A DNA stretch of 64,000 nt from Limnohabitans_A sp048020265. Lineage in GTDB: Bacteria; Pseudomonadota; Gammaproteobacteria; Burkholderiales; Burkholderiaceae_C. The stretch spans positions 1,984,001 to 2,048,000 of the forward strand of contig NZ_CP171843.1 in NCBI RefSeq assembly GCF_048020265.1, written 5' to 3'. Both the position numbers and the translations under genes were made by a program. Under the pieces are notes generated by a model. It did not search any database. It had not been told where the DNA came from and worked only from the letters and a program-made list of their open reading frames with translations. Below are positions 1 through 9,692 of this stretch, piece after piece (position 1 is the stretch's first letter; each line of letters opens with the position of its first letter).

Positions 1-3000
1 CCCTCTGCCAGGGCGGCATTGGGCGTGATGGCCCAGTTGCCCTCTTCGTCGACTTGGGCGGTACCCAGCACGGTGGTGCCATCGGGCGCGTACAGGGTCA
101 TGGTGTCGCCAGGGGTGGCGCCGCTGCCGCTGATGACGGGACGGGTGACTCGGGTGATGCTGTCACCGGCAATGCCGCTGTCGCTGGCCGGGTCGAGGAT
201 GGCAGCCGGTGCAGCAGGTGCCATCGTGTCGATGGTCACGGGCACGGTGGTGGGGGCGCTGGTGTTGCCAGCAGGGTCGGTGGCGGTGACGCGGAGGTCT
301 TGCTCGCCATCGGGCAGCGCGGCGGTGGGCGTGATGGCCCAGTCGCCGTTGCTGTCGACCACGGCGGTGCCGAGCACTTTGCCGTTGGCGTCCTGGAGGG
401 TGATGGTGTCACCGGGCGTAGCTCCTGCCCCAGTGATGGTGGGTGTGTTGTCGCTGGTGATGTTGTCGTCGCTGTCTGCGCCGGTGTCGCTGAGCGTGGC
501 CACGTCGGCGGCGGGGGCTGCGGGGGCGGTGGTGTCGATCTCAACGGGGAGAGCGCTGCTGGCCGCGCTGGTGTTGCCCGCTTTGTCGGTGGCGGTGGCA
601 GTCAGGTTGTGCGTGCCATTCGTCAAGGTGGATAGCGTGGCCGTCCAGGTGCCGTCAGCGGCCACGATGGCAGTGCCCACCAAGGTGGTGCCGTCATAAA
701 CCTTGACGGTGCTGCCAGGCGTGCCGGTGCCCGAGACGGTGGGCGTGTTGTCGCTGGTGAGGTTGTCGGTGCTGCTGGTGCCGGTATCACTGCTGGCGAC
801 CAGGTCGAGCGTGGGCACGGCGGGCGGGGTGCGGTCAACGGTTTCACTGTCAGTCTTGTTGCTGGTCAGGTCTTTGGCAACCACAACGGTGCCATTGGCC
901 AGCTGCGTTTGCGGGGTGGCTGTCCAGGTGCCGTCTGGTGCGACGGTCACGACAAGAGGCTGTCCGTCGGTACCCAGGATGGCATTACCGCTGTTGTCTT
1001 TCAGCTCAATCTGGTGCCCGGGTGCGCCGGTGCCAGTGATCGTGCTGCCGTTGGTCGGGTTGATCTGCGGCATGGAGGTGTCAACCGTCTCGCTGTCAGC
1101 GGGGCTGAGGTTGCCGGCCACATCGGTCTGGGTGGCGCTGAGCGCGGTGCCGTCGGCCAGCGGCGTGGTAGGCGTTAGGCTCCAGCTGCCGTCGGCGGCG
1201 ACGGTGGCGGTGCCAATAGTGGTGCCTGCTGAGTCCTTGACGGTGACAGTAGCGCGGGGCTCGCCCGTGCCGCTGATGATGGCGCCGTTGGTGGGGCTGA
1301 TGACCGGGGCGGCCACGGCTGTGTCGATGACCAGAGGCAGCGGCGTGGCGGGACTGACGTTGCCAGCCGGGTCAGTAGCCTTGACGCTCAGGGCTTGCGG
1401 GCCGTCGGCCAGGGCGGTGGTGGGTGTGATGCTCCAGGTGCCGTTGCTGGCCACCACGGCGGTGCCAAGCTCGGTGGTGCCGTCGGGCGCGTACAGGGTG
1501 ATGGTGTCGCCGGGCGTGGCGCCGCTGCCAGAGATGGTGGGCGTGTTGTCGTTGGTGACGTTGTCGGTGGTCAGGCCGCTGTTGCTGCCAACCGCCAGCG
1601 CAGCTGCTGGCGCGACGGGCGGTGTGGTGTCGATGGTGACGGGCACCGTGCCGGGTGCGCTGACGTTGCCGGCCGGGTCGGTGGCGTTGACCTTGAGGTT
1701 TTGCGTGCCGTCGGCCAGGGGGCTGGTAGGCGTGATGGCCCAGCTGCCGTCTGGCGCCACAACGGCCGAGCCGAGGGTGTTGCCCGCAGCGTCTTTGAGG
1801 GTGATGGTGTCACCCGGGGTGGCGCTGCCGCCGGTGATGGTGGGCGTGTTGTCGCTGGTGATGTTGTCGGTGTTGCTGGTGCCTGTGTCGCTGGCAGCGG
1901 CCACGTCGGCGGCTGGGGCGGCGGGGGCTTGCGTGTCGACAGTGACCGCCAGGGCCGGGCTGCGGGCGCTGGTGTTGCCAGCCGGGTCGGTGGCGGTGGT
2001 GCTGATGTTGTGCACGCCGTCGGCCATGGTGGGGGCGGTGAGGCTCCAGTTGCCGTTGCCATCCACGACGGCGGTGCCCAGGGCGGTGTTGCCGTTGTAG
2101 ACGGTGATGGTGTCGCCCGGCGTGCCGGTGCCGCTGAAGGTGGGGGTGTTGTCGGCAGTGGCGTTGTCGGTGCTGCTGCTGCCGGTGTCACTGCTGGCCA
2201 GCAGGTCGGGGGCAGCGGGCGTGGACGGACCTGTGGTGTCGATGCGCACCGGCACCGTGGTGGGTGCGCTCACGTTGCCGGCCGGATCGGTGGCGGTGAC
2301 CTGGATGTTGTTGAGGCCTTCGGTAAGGGCATTGTCGGGGGTGACGCTCCAATTGCCGTCTGCGTCGACCACGACGGTTTCGACTTCGCCACCAGGGAAG
2401 GTGACCGTGATGGTGTCGCCTGGCGTGGCGCCGCTGCCGCTGATGCCGGGTGTGGTGTCGTTGGTGGTGTTGTCGCCCTTGGTACCGCTGTCGCTGGCGT
2501 CAGCCAGAGTGGCAGCGGGTGCGGCGGGTGCGGTGGTGTCGAGCGCGAAGGTGCCTGCACGCGCCGGGCTGGTGTTGCCGGCCAAGTCGGTGACGGTGGT
2601 GCTGGTGGTCCAGTCGCCGTCTGTGGTGAGGGCGCTGCTGGGGATAAGCTGGCTGATGGTGCCGGCGCTGAGGTCGGCGGCCGTGAGCACGCTGGTCAAT
2701 GTGAGTTCTGTGCCATCGGGCGCAGTGACCACGGTGGTGACAGTGTCGCCGACGGCAGCGTTGGCGGGCAAGGTGGTGACCACGGGCGTGCCGCCCAGGC
2801 TGGCGGCCTCTGCGGCGTTGACGACGCCGTCGCTCGCCTCGGGCAGGGCCACACCGGGTTGGCCGGGTGCGGTGGTGTCGAGCGTGAAGGCGCCGGTGCC
2901 GGGCGCGCCAGTGTTGCCCGCTGCGTCGGTGAGAGTGGTGCTGGTGGTCCAGGGGCCGTCCACATTGAGCTCGGCCGTGGGGATGGTTTGTGTGACGGTG

Positions 3001-6000
3001 AAAGGGCCTGTGCCGGTGGCGGTGCCGCCCTGCCCTGCCGGCAGTTCGCTGGCCAAGATGGTGTGGGTGAGCGTGAGGGTGCTGCCGTCAGGCTTGGTGA
3101 CGGTGGTGGTGACCACATCACCCACCTGCGCGTCGGCTGGCAGGGTGAGCACGATGGGGGTGCCGCCACTGCTGGCGGCTTCGGCGGCGTTGACGCCAGC
3201 AGGTGCCTCGGGCAGCCCCACGGTGGGGGCGCTGGGGGCGGTGGTGTCGACGGTGATGGCTTCGGTGTCGTTGCCGGTCAGGCCAAAGCGGTTGGTGACG
3301 CTGGCTTGCAGGATGGCGGTGCCGTCGGCGAGTTGACCGATGGCGCTGCCGGGCACTTGCACGCTGAAGGTGTTGGCGGCGCCGCTGGCGCCGGCTTCGA
3401 CGGTGGCGGTGTAGGTCTGGCCATTGAGCGTGAGGGTGACGGTCTGGCCCGGTTCGGCGTTGGTGGTTCCGGTCAGGGCGACGGTCTGGTTTTGCTCGGA
3501 CGCATTGATGACGCTGTCGCCGTCTGCATCGGGCGAGACAGCGTTGAGCGTGAGGGTGGGCGGCACGGTGTTGATGACGAGTTCGCCCGTGCTGATGTCG
3601 CTGCGGCCGCTGGTGCTGCCGCCGGTGGCGACGCTGACGCCGATGTTGTAAGTGGCGTCTTGCAGGGCGAAGTCGATGACGTCGCCGTCGCTTTCGGTCG
3701 CAGTGGTGGTGTTCAGTGCCCAGGCTTTGGTGAGTGGGTCGTAGCTGACGCCGGGGTTGCTGGTGCCGGAAACCGCAGTACTGTCGATGGTGGCGGTGAC
3801 AGTCACCCCATTGAGGGTGAAGGTGAGGACATCACCGTTGGCCAGCGCAATCGGGTTGTTGCTGCCGTCCAGCTTTTGCGCGGTGCCGGTGACAGTGGGT
3901 GTGTCGGTGCCCGATAGGTTTTGCTTGACCGTCGGCACATCGGGCGGGGCGATGTTGACGCTCAGGGTTTCACTGTCTGGCGTCGAGGGGTTGCCGGCCA
4001 GGTCCTTGACGCTGGCGCTCACCGGGTAGGTGGTGCCATGGATCAGGGCTTTGGCCGTGGCTTGGCTCACTTGCACCGACCAGGTGTTCAAGCCGCCAGT
4101 GCCGGCGATGACGGTGGCGCTGTAGCTTTGGCCGTCAATCAGAACAGTGACCGTCTGGCCTGCTTCACCGTTGGTGGTGCCGCTGATCGTGGGCGGTGTG
4201 GGAACCGTCTCGCTCAAGGTGTAGTTGTTGGTGTCAAAACCGCGTTCTGCGGCATCAAACACGTTATCGGCACCAGCCACGGCGGTGATGGTAATGGTGG
4301 GCGGGACGGTGTCGACAGCGAGCGTTTTGCTGGCAGGCACAGCGGGTGTGCCGGCGGCATTGCTGACATTGGCCGTGAGGGTATAGCTGCCGTCGGCCAG
4401 GCTGGCCATTGCAGCCGCAGGAACGTTGGTACTGAATGTGCCGTCAGGCTGAACGGCTGCGTAGTAGGTCTGACTGACGCCGCCGGGCCCGGTGAGGGTG
4501 AGGGTCACACTTTGCCCGGATTCGGCGCTGGTGGTGCCGGTCAAGGCCACCCCGCCTTGCTTTTCAGCAGCGTTAACGATGTCATTGCCGGCGATGGTGC
4601 CCAGGGTGAGTGTAGGTGGGGTGGCGGCGAGCTGGAAATTGCCACTGCGAGCCATACTGGGGTTGCCCGCCACGTCCTGGATGGTGGTGCTGGTTGTCCA
4701 GTGGCCATCAATGGTGAGTGCGGCGGTGGGGATGAGCAGGCTTACGGTGTAGGGGCCACTGGGCCCGGCAGTGCCACCCTGAGCCGCAGGCAGGTCGGCG
4801 GCAGTAAGGACATGGGTCAGCGTGAGGGTACTGCCATCAGGCTTGGTGACGACACTGGTGACCACGTCGCCCACTTGCGCATCAGAAGGCAGCGTCACCA
4901 CCAGCGGCACGCCACCGGCCGAATCTTTTTCGGCCAAACTGATGCCGTTGGGTGCTTCAGGAATAACAACTTGGGGCGCCGCTGCGGGGCCTTGGGTGTC
5001 GATGGTGACGGAGACTGTATTGGGGGCACTTTCATTGCCCGCAGGGTCAGTAGCGGTCACGAGGACGCTTTGGTCAGGGCCATCCACAAGGCTCTGCGTG
5101 GGGGTGACGCTCCAGGTACCGTCGGAAGCCACCGTGGTGGTCAGCACTTCACCTGTAGGAAAGGTGACGGTGATGGTGTCACCTGGGTTGGCGCTTACCC
5201 CTGCAATGGTGGGCGTGTTGTCACGTGTGATGTTGTCGGTGTCACTGATACCCGTGTCGCTGGCCGCAGCCACGTCTGCCGCAGGGGCTGCGGGCGGGGT
5301 AGTGTCGAGCACAAAGCTGCCCATGCCAGGTTCGCTGGTGTTACCGGCCACATCGGTGATGGTGGTGCTGGTCGTCCAGTTGCCGTCTGCACTGCCGTCG
5401 AGCGGCATTTGTGCAGAAACAATGAGCTGGCTGATGGTGAAAGGGCCTGTGCCGGTGGCCGTTCCACCTTGAGCGGGTGGCAAATCGGCTTCCGTGAGCA
5501 CAGTGCTCAACGTGAGTGTGCTGCCATCGGGCTTGGTCACCACGGTGGTGACCGTGTCGCCCACCTTGGCATCCGCCGGCAAGGTGGTGACGATCGGTGT
5601 GCCGCCGGCGCTGGTCGCTTCGGCCGCGCTCACGCCGTTGGGCGATTCGGGCAGGTTGACTGCGGGCGCAGACGGAGGTGTAGTGTCGAGCACGAAGCTG
5701 CCTGTGCCGGGGACACTGGTGTTGCCGGCCACATCGGTGATCGCGGTGCTGGTCGTCCAGCTGCCGTCTTGCGTGAGTTCGCTGCTCGGGATGATCTGAC
5801 TGATGGTGAAGGGGCCTGTGCCGGTGGCGGTACCACCTTGAGTGGGTGGCAAGTCGGCTGCGGCGAGCACCGTGCTCAACGTGAGCGTGCTGCCATCGGG
5901 CTGGGTCACCACGGTGGTGACCGTGTCGCCCACTCGGGCGTCAGCCGGCAAGGTGGTGACGATGGGTGTGCCGCCGGCGCTGGCCGCTTCGGCCGCACTC

Positions 6001-8145
6001 ACGCCGTTGGGCGATTCAGGCAGATTGACGACAGGCGCAGACGGGGGTGTGGTGTCGAGCACGAAGCTGCCCAGTGTGGCGGCGCTGGTGTTGCCGGCCA
6101 CATCGGTGATGGAGGTACTGGTCGTCCAGCTGCCGTCTTGCGTGAGTTCGCTGCTGGCAATGACTTGGCTGATGGTGAAAGGGCCTGTGCCAGTGGCCGT
6201 TCCACCTTGAGCGGGTGGCAGGTCGGCCGCCGTGAGCACGGTGGTCAGCGTCAGTGTGGTGAGGTCCGGTTTGGTCACCACGGTGGTGACCGTGTCACCC
6301 ACTCGGGCGTCTGCCGGCAAGGTGGTCACGATGGGTGTGCCGCCCTCGCTGGCGGCTTCGGCCGCGCTCACGCCGTTGGGCGATTCGGGCAGGTTGACGG
6401 CGGGCGCAGACGGGGGTGTTGTGTCGAGCACGAAACTGCTGTCGGTCGGCGCGCTGGTCAGGCCGGTGACCGACGAGGTGTAGGTGGTGCTGACGGGGTA
6501 GTCGCCGTCGGTGCCGAGCTTGTCTGCGGGGATGAGTTGGCTGATGCGGCCGGCCTGAATGTCGGCTACCTTGAGTGTGGTGCTGAGCGTGAGGGGACTG
6601 CCGTCGGCCAATGTCACGGTGGTAGTGACCACGTCGCCCACGCGGGCATTGGTTGGCAACTGGGTGACCACGGGCACGCCGCCGTCAGAGGCTTTTTCGG
6701 CCGCGTTGACGAGGTGGTCGGTACCGGCCTCGGGCACGGTGGTGTCGGGCGCGGCGGGCGCGGCGGTGAGCACGGTGAGGTTGAACTCGCCGGAGCGTTG
6801 CACCAGCGTGCTGCCATTCATGACACGCGCTTCGTAGGTGTAGCTGCCATCTGCCAGGCCGCTGTCTTGCAGGGTCCAGCTGGTGCCGTTGACCACGGCG
6901 TTGCCAATGAATTCAAAAGCGCCATCTTCCAGTTGGCGGTAGATGGCCAGGGTCTGACCTGCGACCAAAGGCGCGCCAAGGGCGCCTGCCAGCTGGGGGC
7001 TGTTGTCGTTGGTGACGGCACCATCAAACAGCAGGCCGGTGTTGGGGCCCACGTTGTCGACCGCGCCGGTGATGAGCAGGGCACCCACGTCGACGATGCC
7101 ATTACCCACCGGACTGATGTTGCCGGCCAGGTCGGTGGCGGTGGCGGTCAGCGGGGTATCGTCGGGCAGCGGGCTGGCGGGCACCAGGGTCCAGTTGCCG
7201 TCGGGGCCGACAGGGCCGGCTTTGCCGATCAGGTTGCCGCTGCCGTCGCGCACTTCGACCAGGGTGCCCGGCTCGGCGGTGCCGTTGACGACCTGACCGT
7301 TGCTGGGCGCGATGACCGGTGCGGCGGGCGCTGCGGTGTCGAGCAGGAACTGGCGCACGCTGGGAGCGCTGGTTGTGCCGTTGGCAGTGGTGAGCGTGGT
7401 GCTGGCTTGGTAGAGGCCGTCAGTGCCCAGGCCGGCTTGTGGGACGAGCTGGCTGATCTGGCCGGCCGCGATGTCGGCGGTGCTCAGCACAGTGGTCAGT
7501 TCCATGCGGGTGCCGTCAGGCTGGGTGACCACGGTGGTGACGGTGTCGCCCGCAGCAGCACTGGCGGGCAGGCTGATTCGTACAGGCACACCGCCGTCAG
7601 AGGTTTTTTCCGAGGCGTTGACGTAGGCGTCGGACGCTTCGGGAATGGTGGTGATCAGCGCATCGCCCGAGGTGCCGGCGCCGGGGCCGGAGGCGTTGCC
7701 GTTGGCGTCTGTGGCGGTGGCGCGCAGGGCGGTGCCCACGGGCACGGCGGTGGCAGGAATCAGTGTCCAGTTGCCCAGTTCATCGACTTGGGCGGTGCCC
7801 AGCGAAGTGCCGTCTGCGCCAAAGACTTCGACGGTGGTGCCGGGTTCGCCCACGCCGCTGATGAGGCGGCCATTGCTTTGTTCGATGAGGGGCGCCTTGG
7901 GCGCGGCGCTCTGCACCGGCGCAGCCAGTGCGTCGCTGCCGGCAAGCTGCAGCGGGTTGTCGAGCGCGGGCTGGGCGTTGGCCGAGGTCAGGCTGAACTG
8001 ACCGCTGGCGTCCACTGAGACGGTTTGTGTGTCGCCGTTGGGCAACGTGACGGTGACGATGCTGCCAGCCAAAGCGGTGCCGGTGATGACGAGTTTGCCG
8101 TCGCTGTTCAGGCTTTGGCTGGTGACCACAATGTCGCCCAGCAAT
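1..8145 (-). repeat. Array of about two dozen tandem Ig-like modules within the adhesin
   Basis: Module ends marked by a D-T-x-x-P motif (gtgtcga-type on the plus strand) recur at roughly 230, 535, 1325, 1630, 1935, 2235, 2535, 2875, 3245, 4310, 4995, 5302, 5683, 6052, 6421 and 7335. Spacing is about 300 bp for one module class and about 370 bp for the other. The array continues past base 1. The boundary at 8145 is approximate. Confidence 0.8.
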
Positions 8146-9458
8146 TGGCGGTTGAGCAGGGTGTCGTGGTCGGTGTCGCCGTTGCCGGCGTTGAAGGTGC
8201 TGTCGCTGACCTTGAGGGCAGCGAGCGCCTGGGCACGGCCTTGGTCGAGCACGCGTGCACCCGTGGGCGTGAGGCTATTGCCTTGTAGGTTGCTGGCCAG
8301 GATATCGAGCGAGGTGGCAACACTGCCGCCGTTGAGCGCGTCCAGGCCGGAGAGTTTGGCCAGGGCAAGGCCGTATTTTTCTTCATCGGACAGACCGTCG
8401 CGGCCGTCAAAGTCTGCACTGTTGGTGGTGGCGACCGGGCCAGTGAGGTTGACGCCAGTCAGGCCAAAGGCTTGGGCGACGTTGGCGTTGGCCTGCAGCG
8501 CGGCGACCACCGACGGGGGCTGGTTGCCCGTGACGCCGGCCTGACGCACGGCCAGTTCGGTCAGGGGCGTGATGTGAATGATGAGGTGTGAGTCCAGGCC
8601 AGTGACTTCAAACAGGGCTTGGCCCTCTTGCGCGACGCCCAGGGCGCGCAGCACGGTGTTCAGGCTCTTGCTGGCGGCGGTGACTTCGTCGGCGTAGTTG
8701 ATCTCGTTGCCGTTGTCGTCCAACACTTTGAGCAGCACGCTGCCGCGGTAGTTGCCTTTTTGCGGCACATCGATGCGCCAGCTGCCATCGGGCTCGATGG
8801 TGGTGGTGCCCAGCAGCTGGCCGGTGCTGTCGTAGGCCAGCAGCTTGACGCCAGCGAAGACCGGGCCGGCTGCCACGGTACCGCTGATGATCAGGTCGCC
8901 GATTTCGTCGTAAGCGGGTTTGGCCATTGCGGCGGCCTGCGCAGCTTGTGCGCCGGGAGCTTGCCAGCGGTCCAGCAAGTCCTGGATTTCACGGCGCGCG
9001 CCTTCGTCACCGCTGTAGCGCTTGTCACCTAGATTTTGCTGCGGCATGTCGGACTGCGCCCAAACTTGCTGCAGCTGCCCGGGCGAGATCTGAATGTTGA
9101 CCACATCGTCGTCGAGCCGCCAGACCAGGTCTTCGGTCTCGCTGATCTTTTGCTGCGGCGCACGCCCCTGCACCACCCACGGGTCACCCGGCACGCCCGT
9201 GTCGAGCAGGAAGTGCGGGCCCTGCGTGGCATCTTGCGCCTGCGCATAAAAGCCCTGCAGCGTCAGCACCTTGACGCCCTGCACTTCCAGCACCAGGTCC
9301 TGTCCACGGCGCCACAGCGCCAGCTTGTGCGGTTGCGCACCCTGCTCGTCCCTCAGGCGGTAGATGGTGCGGGCCTGCGCTTGCACGCTCTGACTTTCTT
9401 GCAGTGCGGTTTCGGTCTGCTGCTTACCCTGGATCTGGATGAGTGTGTACTTGGACAT
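1..9458 (-). CDS. Giant Ig-like-repeat surface protein (Bap/T1SS-adhesin type), C-terminus off the window
   Basis: The frame starts at ATG 9458 (minus) and stays open to base 1, giving at least 3,152 residues with no stop. I checked the frame at several points, and module boundary motifs such as VTATDPAGN and VTIDTTAP recur in the same frame at about 5055, 2877 and 230. The N-terminus (MSKYTLIQIQGKQQ) has no Sec signal, as expected for type I secretion. A roughly 430-residue non-repeat head follows, then about two dozen Ig-like modules of about 100-125 residues in two alternating classes: one with a DNTPT-x-G core and an ATDPAGN end, the other with NAAE, VGDTVTT and TDVAGNTS motifs. RTX repeats and a secretion signal would be expected beyond the left edge but are not visible. 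A tolC-family gene lies directly upstream on the same strand. Likely role: cell-surface adhesion or biofilm matrix. The family is clear; the exact function is inferred. Confidence 0.88.
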   Translation of the reverse strand, partial: MSKYTLIQIQGKQQTETALQESQSVQAQARTIYRLRDEQGAQPHKLALWRRGQDLVLEVQGVKVLTLQGFYAQAQDATQGPHFLLDTGVPGDPWVVQGRAPQQKISETEDLVWRLDDDVVNIQISPGQLQQVWAQSDMPQQNLGDKRYSGDEGARREIQDLLDRWQAPGAQAAQAAAMAKPAYDEIGDLIISGTVAAGPVFAGVKLLAYDSTGQLLGTTTIEPDGSWRIDVPQKGNYRGSVLLKVLDDNGNEINYADEVTAASKSLNTVLRALGVAQEGQALFEVTGLDSHLIIHITPLTELAVRQAGVTGNQPPSVVAALQANANVAQAFGLTGVNLTGPVATTNSADFDGRDGLSDEEKYGLALAKLSGLDALNGGSVATSLDILASNLQGNSLTPTGARVLDQGRAQALAALKVSDSTFNAGNGDTDHDTLLNRQLLGDIVVTSQSLNSDGKLVITGTALAGSIVTVTLPNGDTQTVSVDASGQFSLTSANAQPALDNPLQLAGSDALAAPVQSAAPKAPLIEQSNGRLISGVGEPGTTVEVFGADGTSLGTAQVDELGNWTLIPATAVPVGTALRATATDANGNASGPGAGTSGDALITTIPEASDAYVNASEKTSDGGVPVRISLPASAAAGDTVTTVVTQPDGTRMELTTVLSTADIAAGQISQLVPQAGLGTDGLYQASTTLTTANGTTSAPSVRQFLLDTAAPAAPVIAPSNGQVVNGTAEPGTLVEVRDGSGNLIGKAGPVGPDGNWTLVPASPLPDDTPLTATATDLAGNISPVGNGIVDVGALLITGAVDNVGPNTGLLFDGAVTNDNSPQLAGALGAPLVAGQTLAIYRQLEDGAFEFIGNAVVNGTSWTLQDSGLADGSYTYEARVMNGSTLVQRSGEFNLTVLTAAPAAPDTTVPEAGTDHLVNAAEKASDGGVPVVTQLPTNARVGDVVTTTVTLADGSPLTLSTTLKVADIQAGRISQLIPADKLGTDGDYPVSTTYTSSVTGLTSAPTDSSFVLDTTPPSAPAVNLPESPNGVSAAEAASEGGTPIVTTLPADARVGDTVTTVVTKPDLTTLTLTTVLTAADLPPAQGGTATGTGPFTISQVIASSELTQDGSWTTSTSITDVAGNTSAATLGSFVLDTTPPSAPVVNLPESPNGVSAAEAASAGGTPIVTTLPADARVGDTVTTVVTQPDGSTLTLSTVLAAADLPPTQGGTATGTGPFTISQIIPSSELTQDGSWTTSTAITDVAGNTSVPGTGSFVLDTTPPSAPAVNLPESPNGVSAAEATSAGGTPIVTTLPADAKVGDTVTTVVTKPDGSTLTLSTVLTEADLPPAQGGTATGTGPFTISQLIVSAQMPLDGSADGNWTTSTTITDVAGNTSEPGMGSFVLDTTPPAAPAADVAAASDTGISDTDNITRDNTPTIAGVSANPGDTITVTFPTGEVLTTTVASDGTWSVTPTQSLVDGPDQSVLVTATDPAGNESAPNTVSVTIDTQGPAAAPQVVIPEAPNGISLAEKDSAGGVPLVVTLPSDAQVGDVVTSVVTKPDGSTLTLTHVLTAADLPAAQGGTAGPSGPYTVSLLIPTAALTIDGHWTTSTTIQDVAGNPSMARSGNFQLAATPPTLTLGTIAGNDIVNAAEKQGGVALTGTTSAESGQSVTLTLTGPGGVSQTYYAAVQPDGTFSTNVPAAAMASLADGSYTLTANVSNAAGTPAVPASKTLAVDTVPPTITITAVAGADNVFDAAERGFDTNNYTLSETVPTPPTISGTTNGEAGQTVTVLIDGQSYSATVIAGTGGLNTWSVQVSQATAKALIHGTTYPVSASVKDLAGNPSTPDSETLSVNIAPPDVPTVKQNLSGTDTPTVTGTAQKLDGSNNPIALANGDVLTFTLNGVTVTATIDSTAVSGTSNPGVSYDPLTKAWALNTTTATESDGDVIDFALQDATYNIGVSVATGGSTSGRSDISTGELVINTVPPTLTLNAVSPDADGDSVINASEQNQTVALTGTTNAEPGQTVTLTLNGQTYTATVEAGASGAANTFSVQVPGSAIGQLADGTAILQASVTNRFGLTGNDTEAITVDTTAPSAPTVGLPEAPAGVNAAEAASSGGTPIVLTLPADAQVGDVVTTTVTKPDGSTLTLTHTILASELPAGQGGTATGTGPFTVTQTIPTAELNVDGPWTTSTTLTDAAGNTGAPGTGAFTLDTTAPGQPGVALPEASDGVVNAAEAASLGGTPVVTTLPANAAVGDTVTTVVTAPDGTELTLTSVLTAADLSAGTISQLIPSSALTTDGDWTTSTTVTDLAGNTSPARAGTFALDTTAPAAPAATLADASDSGTKGDNTTNDTTPGISGSGATPGDTITVTFPGGEVETVVVDADGNWSVTPDNALTEGLNNIQVTATDPAGNVSAPTTVPVRIDTTGPSTPAAPDLLASSDTGSSSTDNATADNTPTFSGTGTPGDTITVYNGNTALGTAVVDGNGNWSLTAPTMADGVHNISTTATDPAGNTSARSPALAVTVDTQAPAAPAADVAAASDTGTSNTDNITSDNTPTITGGSATPGDTITLKDAAGNTLGSAVVAPDGSWAITPTSPLADGTQNLKVNATDPAGNVSAPGTVPVTIDTTPPVAPAAALAVGSNSGLTTDNVTNDNTPTISGSGATPGDTITLYAPDGTTELGTAVVASNGTWSITPTTALADGPQALSVKATDPAGNVSPATPLPLVIDTAVAAPVISPTNGAIISGTGEPRATVTVKDSAGTTIGTATVAADGSWSLTPTTPLADGTALSATQTDVAGNLSPADSETVDTSMPQINPTNGSTITGTGAPGHQIELKDNSGNAILGTDGQPLVVTVAPDGTWTATPQTQLANGTVVVAKDLTSNKTDSETVDRTPPAVPTLDLVASSDTGTSSTDNLTSDNTPTVSGTGTPGSTVKVYDGTTLVGTAIVAADGTWTATLSTLTNGTHNLTATATDKAGNTSAASSALPVEIDTTAPAAPAADVATLSDTGADSDDNITSDNTPTITGAGATPGDTITLQDANGKVLGTAVVDSNGDWAITPTAALPDGEQDLRVTATDPAGNTSAPTTVPVTIDTMAPAAPAAILDPASDSGIAGDSITRVTRPVISGSGATPGDTMTLYAPDGTTVLGTAQVDEEGNWAITPNAALAE
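5302..6420 (-). repeat. Three near-identical tandem modules (381, 369 and 369 bp)
   Basis: The anchor gtgtcgagcac recurs at 5302, 5683, 6052 and 6421. The units between these anchors are very similar at the nucleotide level, including third codon positions, far more so than other modules in the array. This suggests recent duplication or gene conversion. The unit length is a multiple of three, so gain or loss of a unit would keep the frame. Confidence 0.75.
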
Positions 9459-9536
9459 GGTGCTCTTGACTGGAAATGCGATGACAGCCTCAACGGCTGC
9501 CGGGGTTTTGTTCAGGTTGGGTCACAGTGGTTGTCT

Positions 9537-9690
9537 TGGACTGCCGCGTCGCTGCGCTCCTCGCAGTGACAAAGACGCTGTCATGGCGAAGCACGAGGCC
9601 ATCCATGGACTGTCGCGTCGCTGCGCTTCTCGTCGTGTCGAAGACGCCGTCATGGCGAGGCACGAAGCCATCCAAGGACTGCCGCGTCGC
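9537..9690. repeat. REP-like palindromic repeat cluster between tolC and the adhesin
   Basis: Alternating inverted units of the type ggactgccgcgtcgctgcg / gtcatggcgaggcacgaagcc occur here, about five half-units. They belong to the family also seen at 11216, 16092, 18168 and 58607. Short ORFs over this stretch are repeat-derived. The cluster starts immediately after the tolC stop and nearly fills the 234-bp gap before the adhesin, so it may affect transcript ends or stability. Confidence 0.8.
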
Positions 9691-9692
9691 TA

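Noticed and set aside
5302..6420. CRISPR-like array
   Set aside because: The units are long coding modules with no short direct repeats, no unique spacers and no cas genes.
1395..8018. Two very long plus-strand frames (1395-3917 and 3921-8018) with only one stop between them
   Set aside because: They are the antisense of the adhesin. Their Gly/Ala/Val/Arg-rich translations repeat with the Ig modules and resemble no protein; high GC and repeated codons leave few stops.
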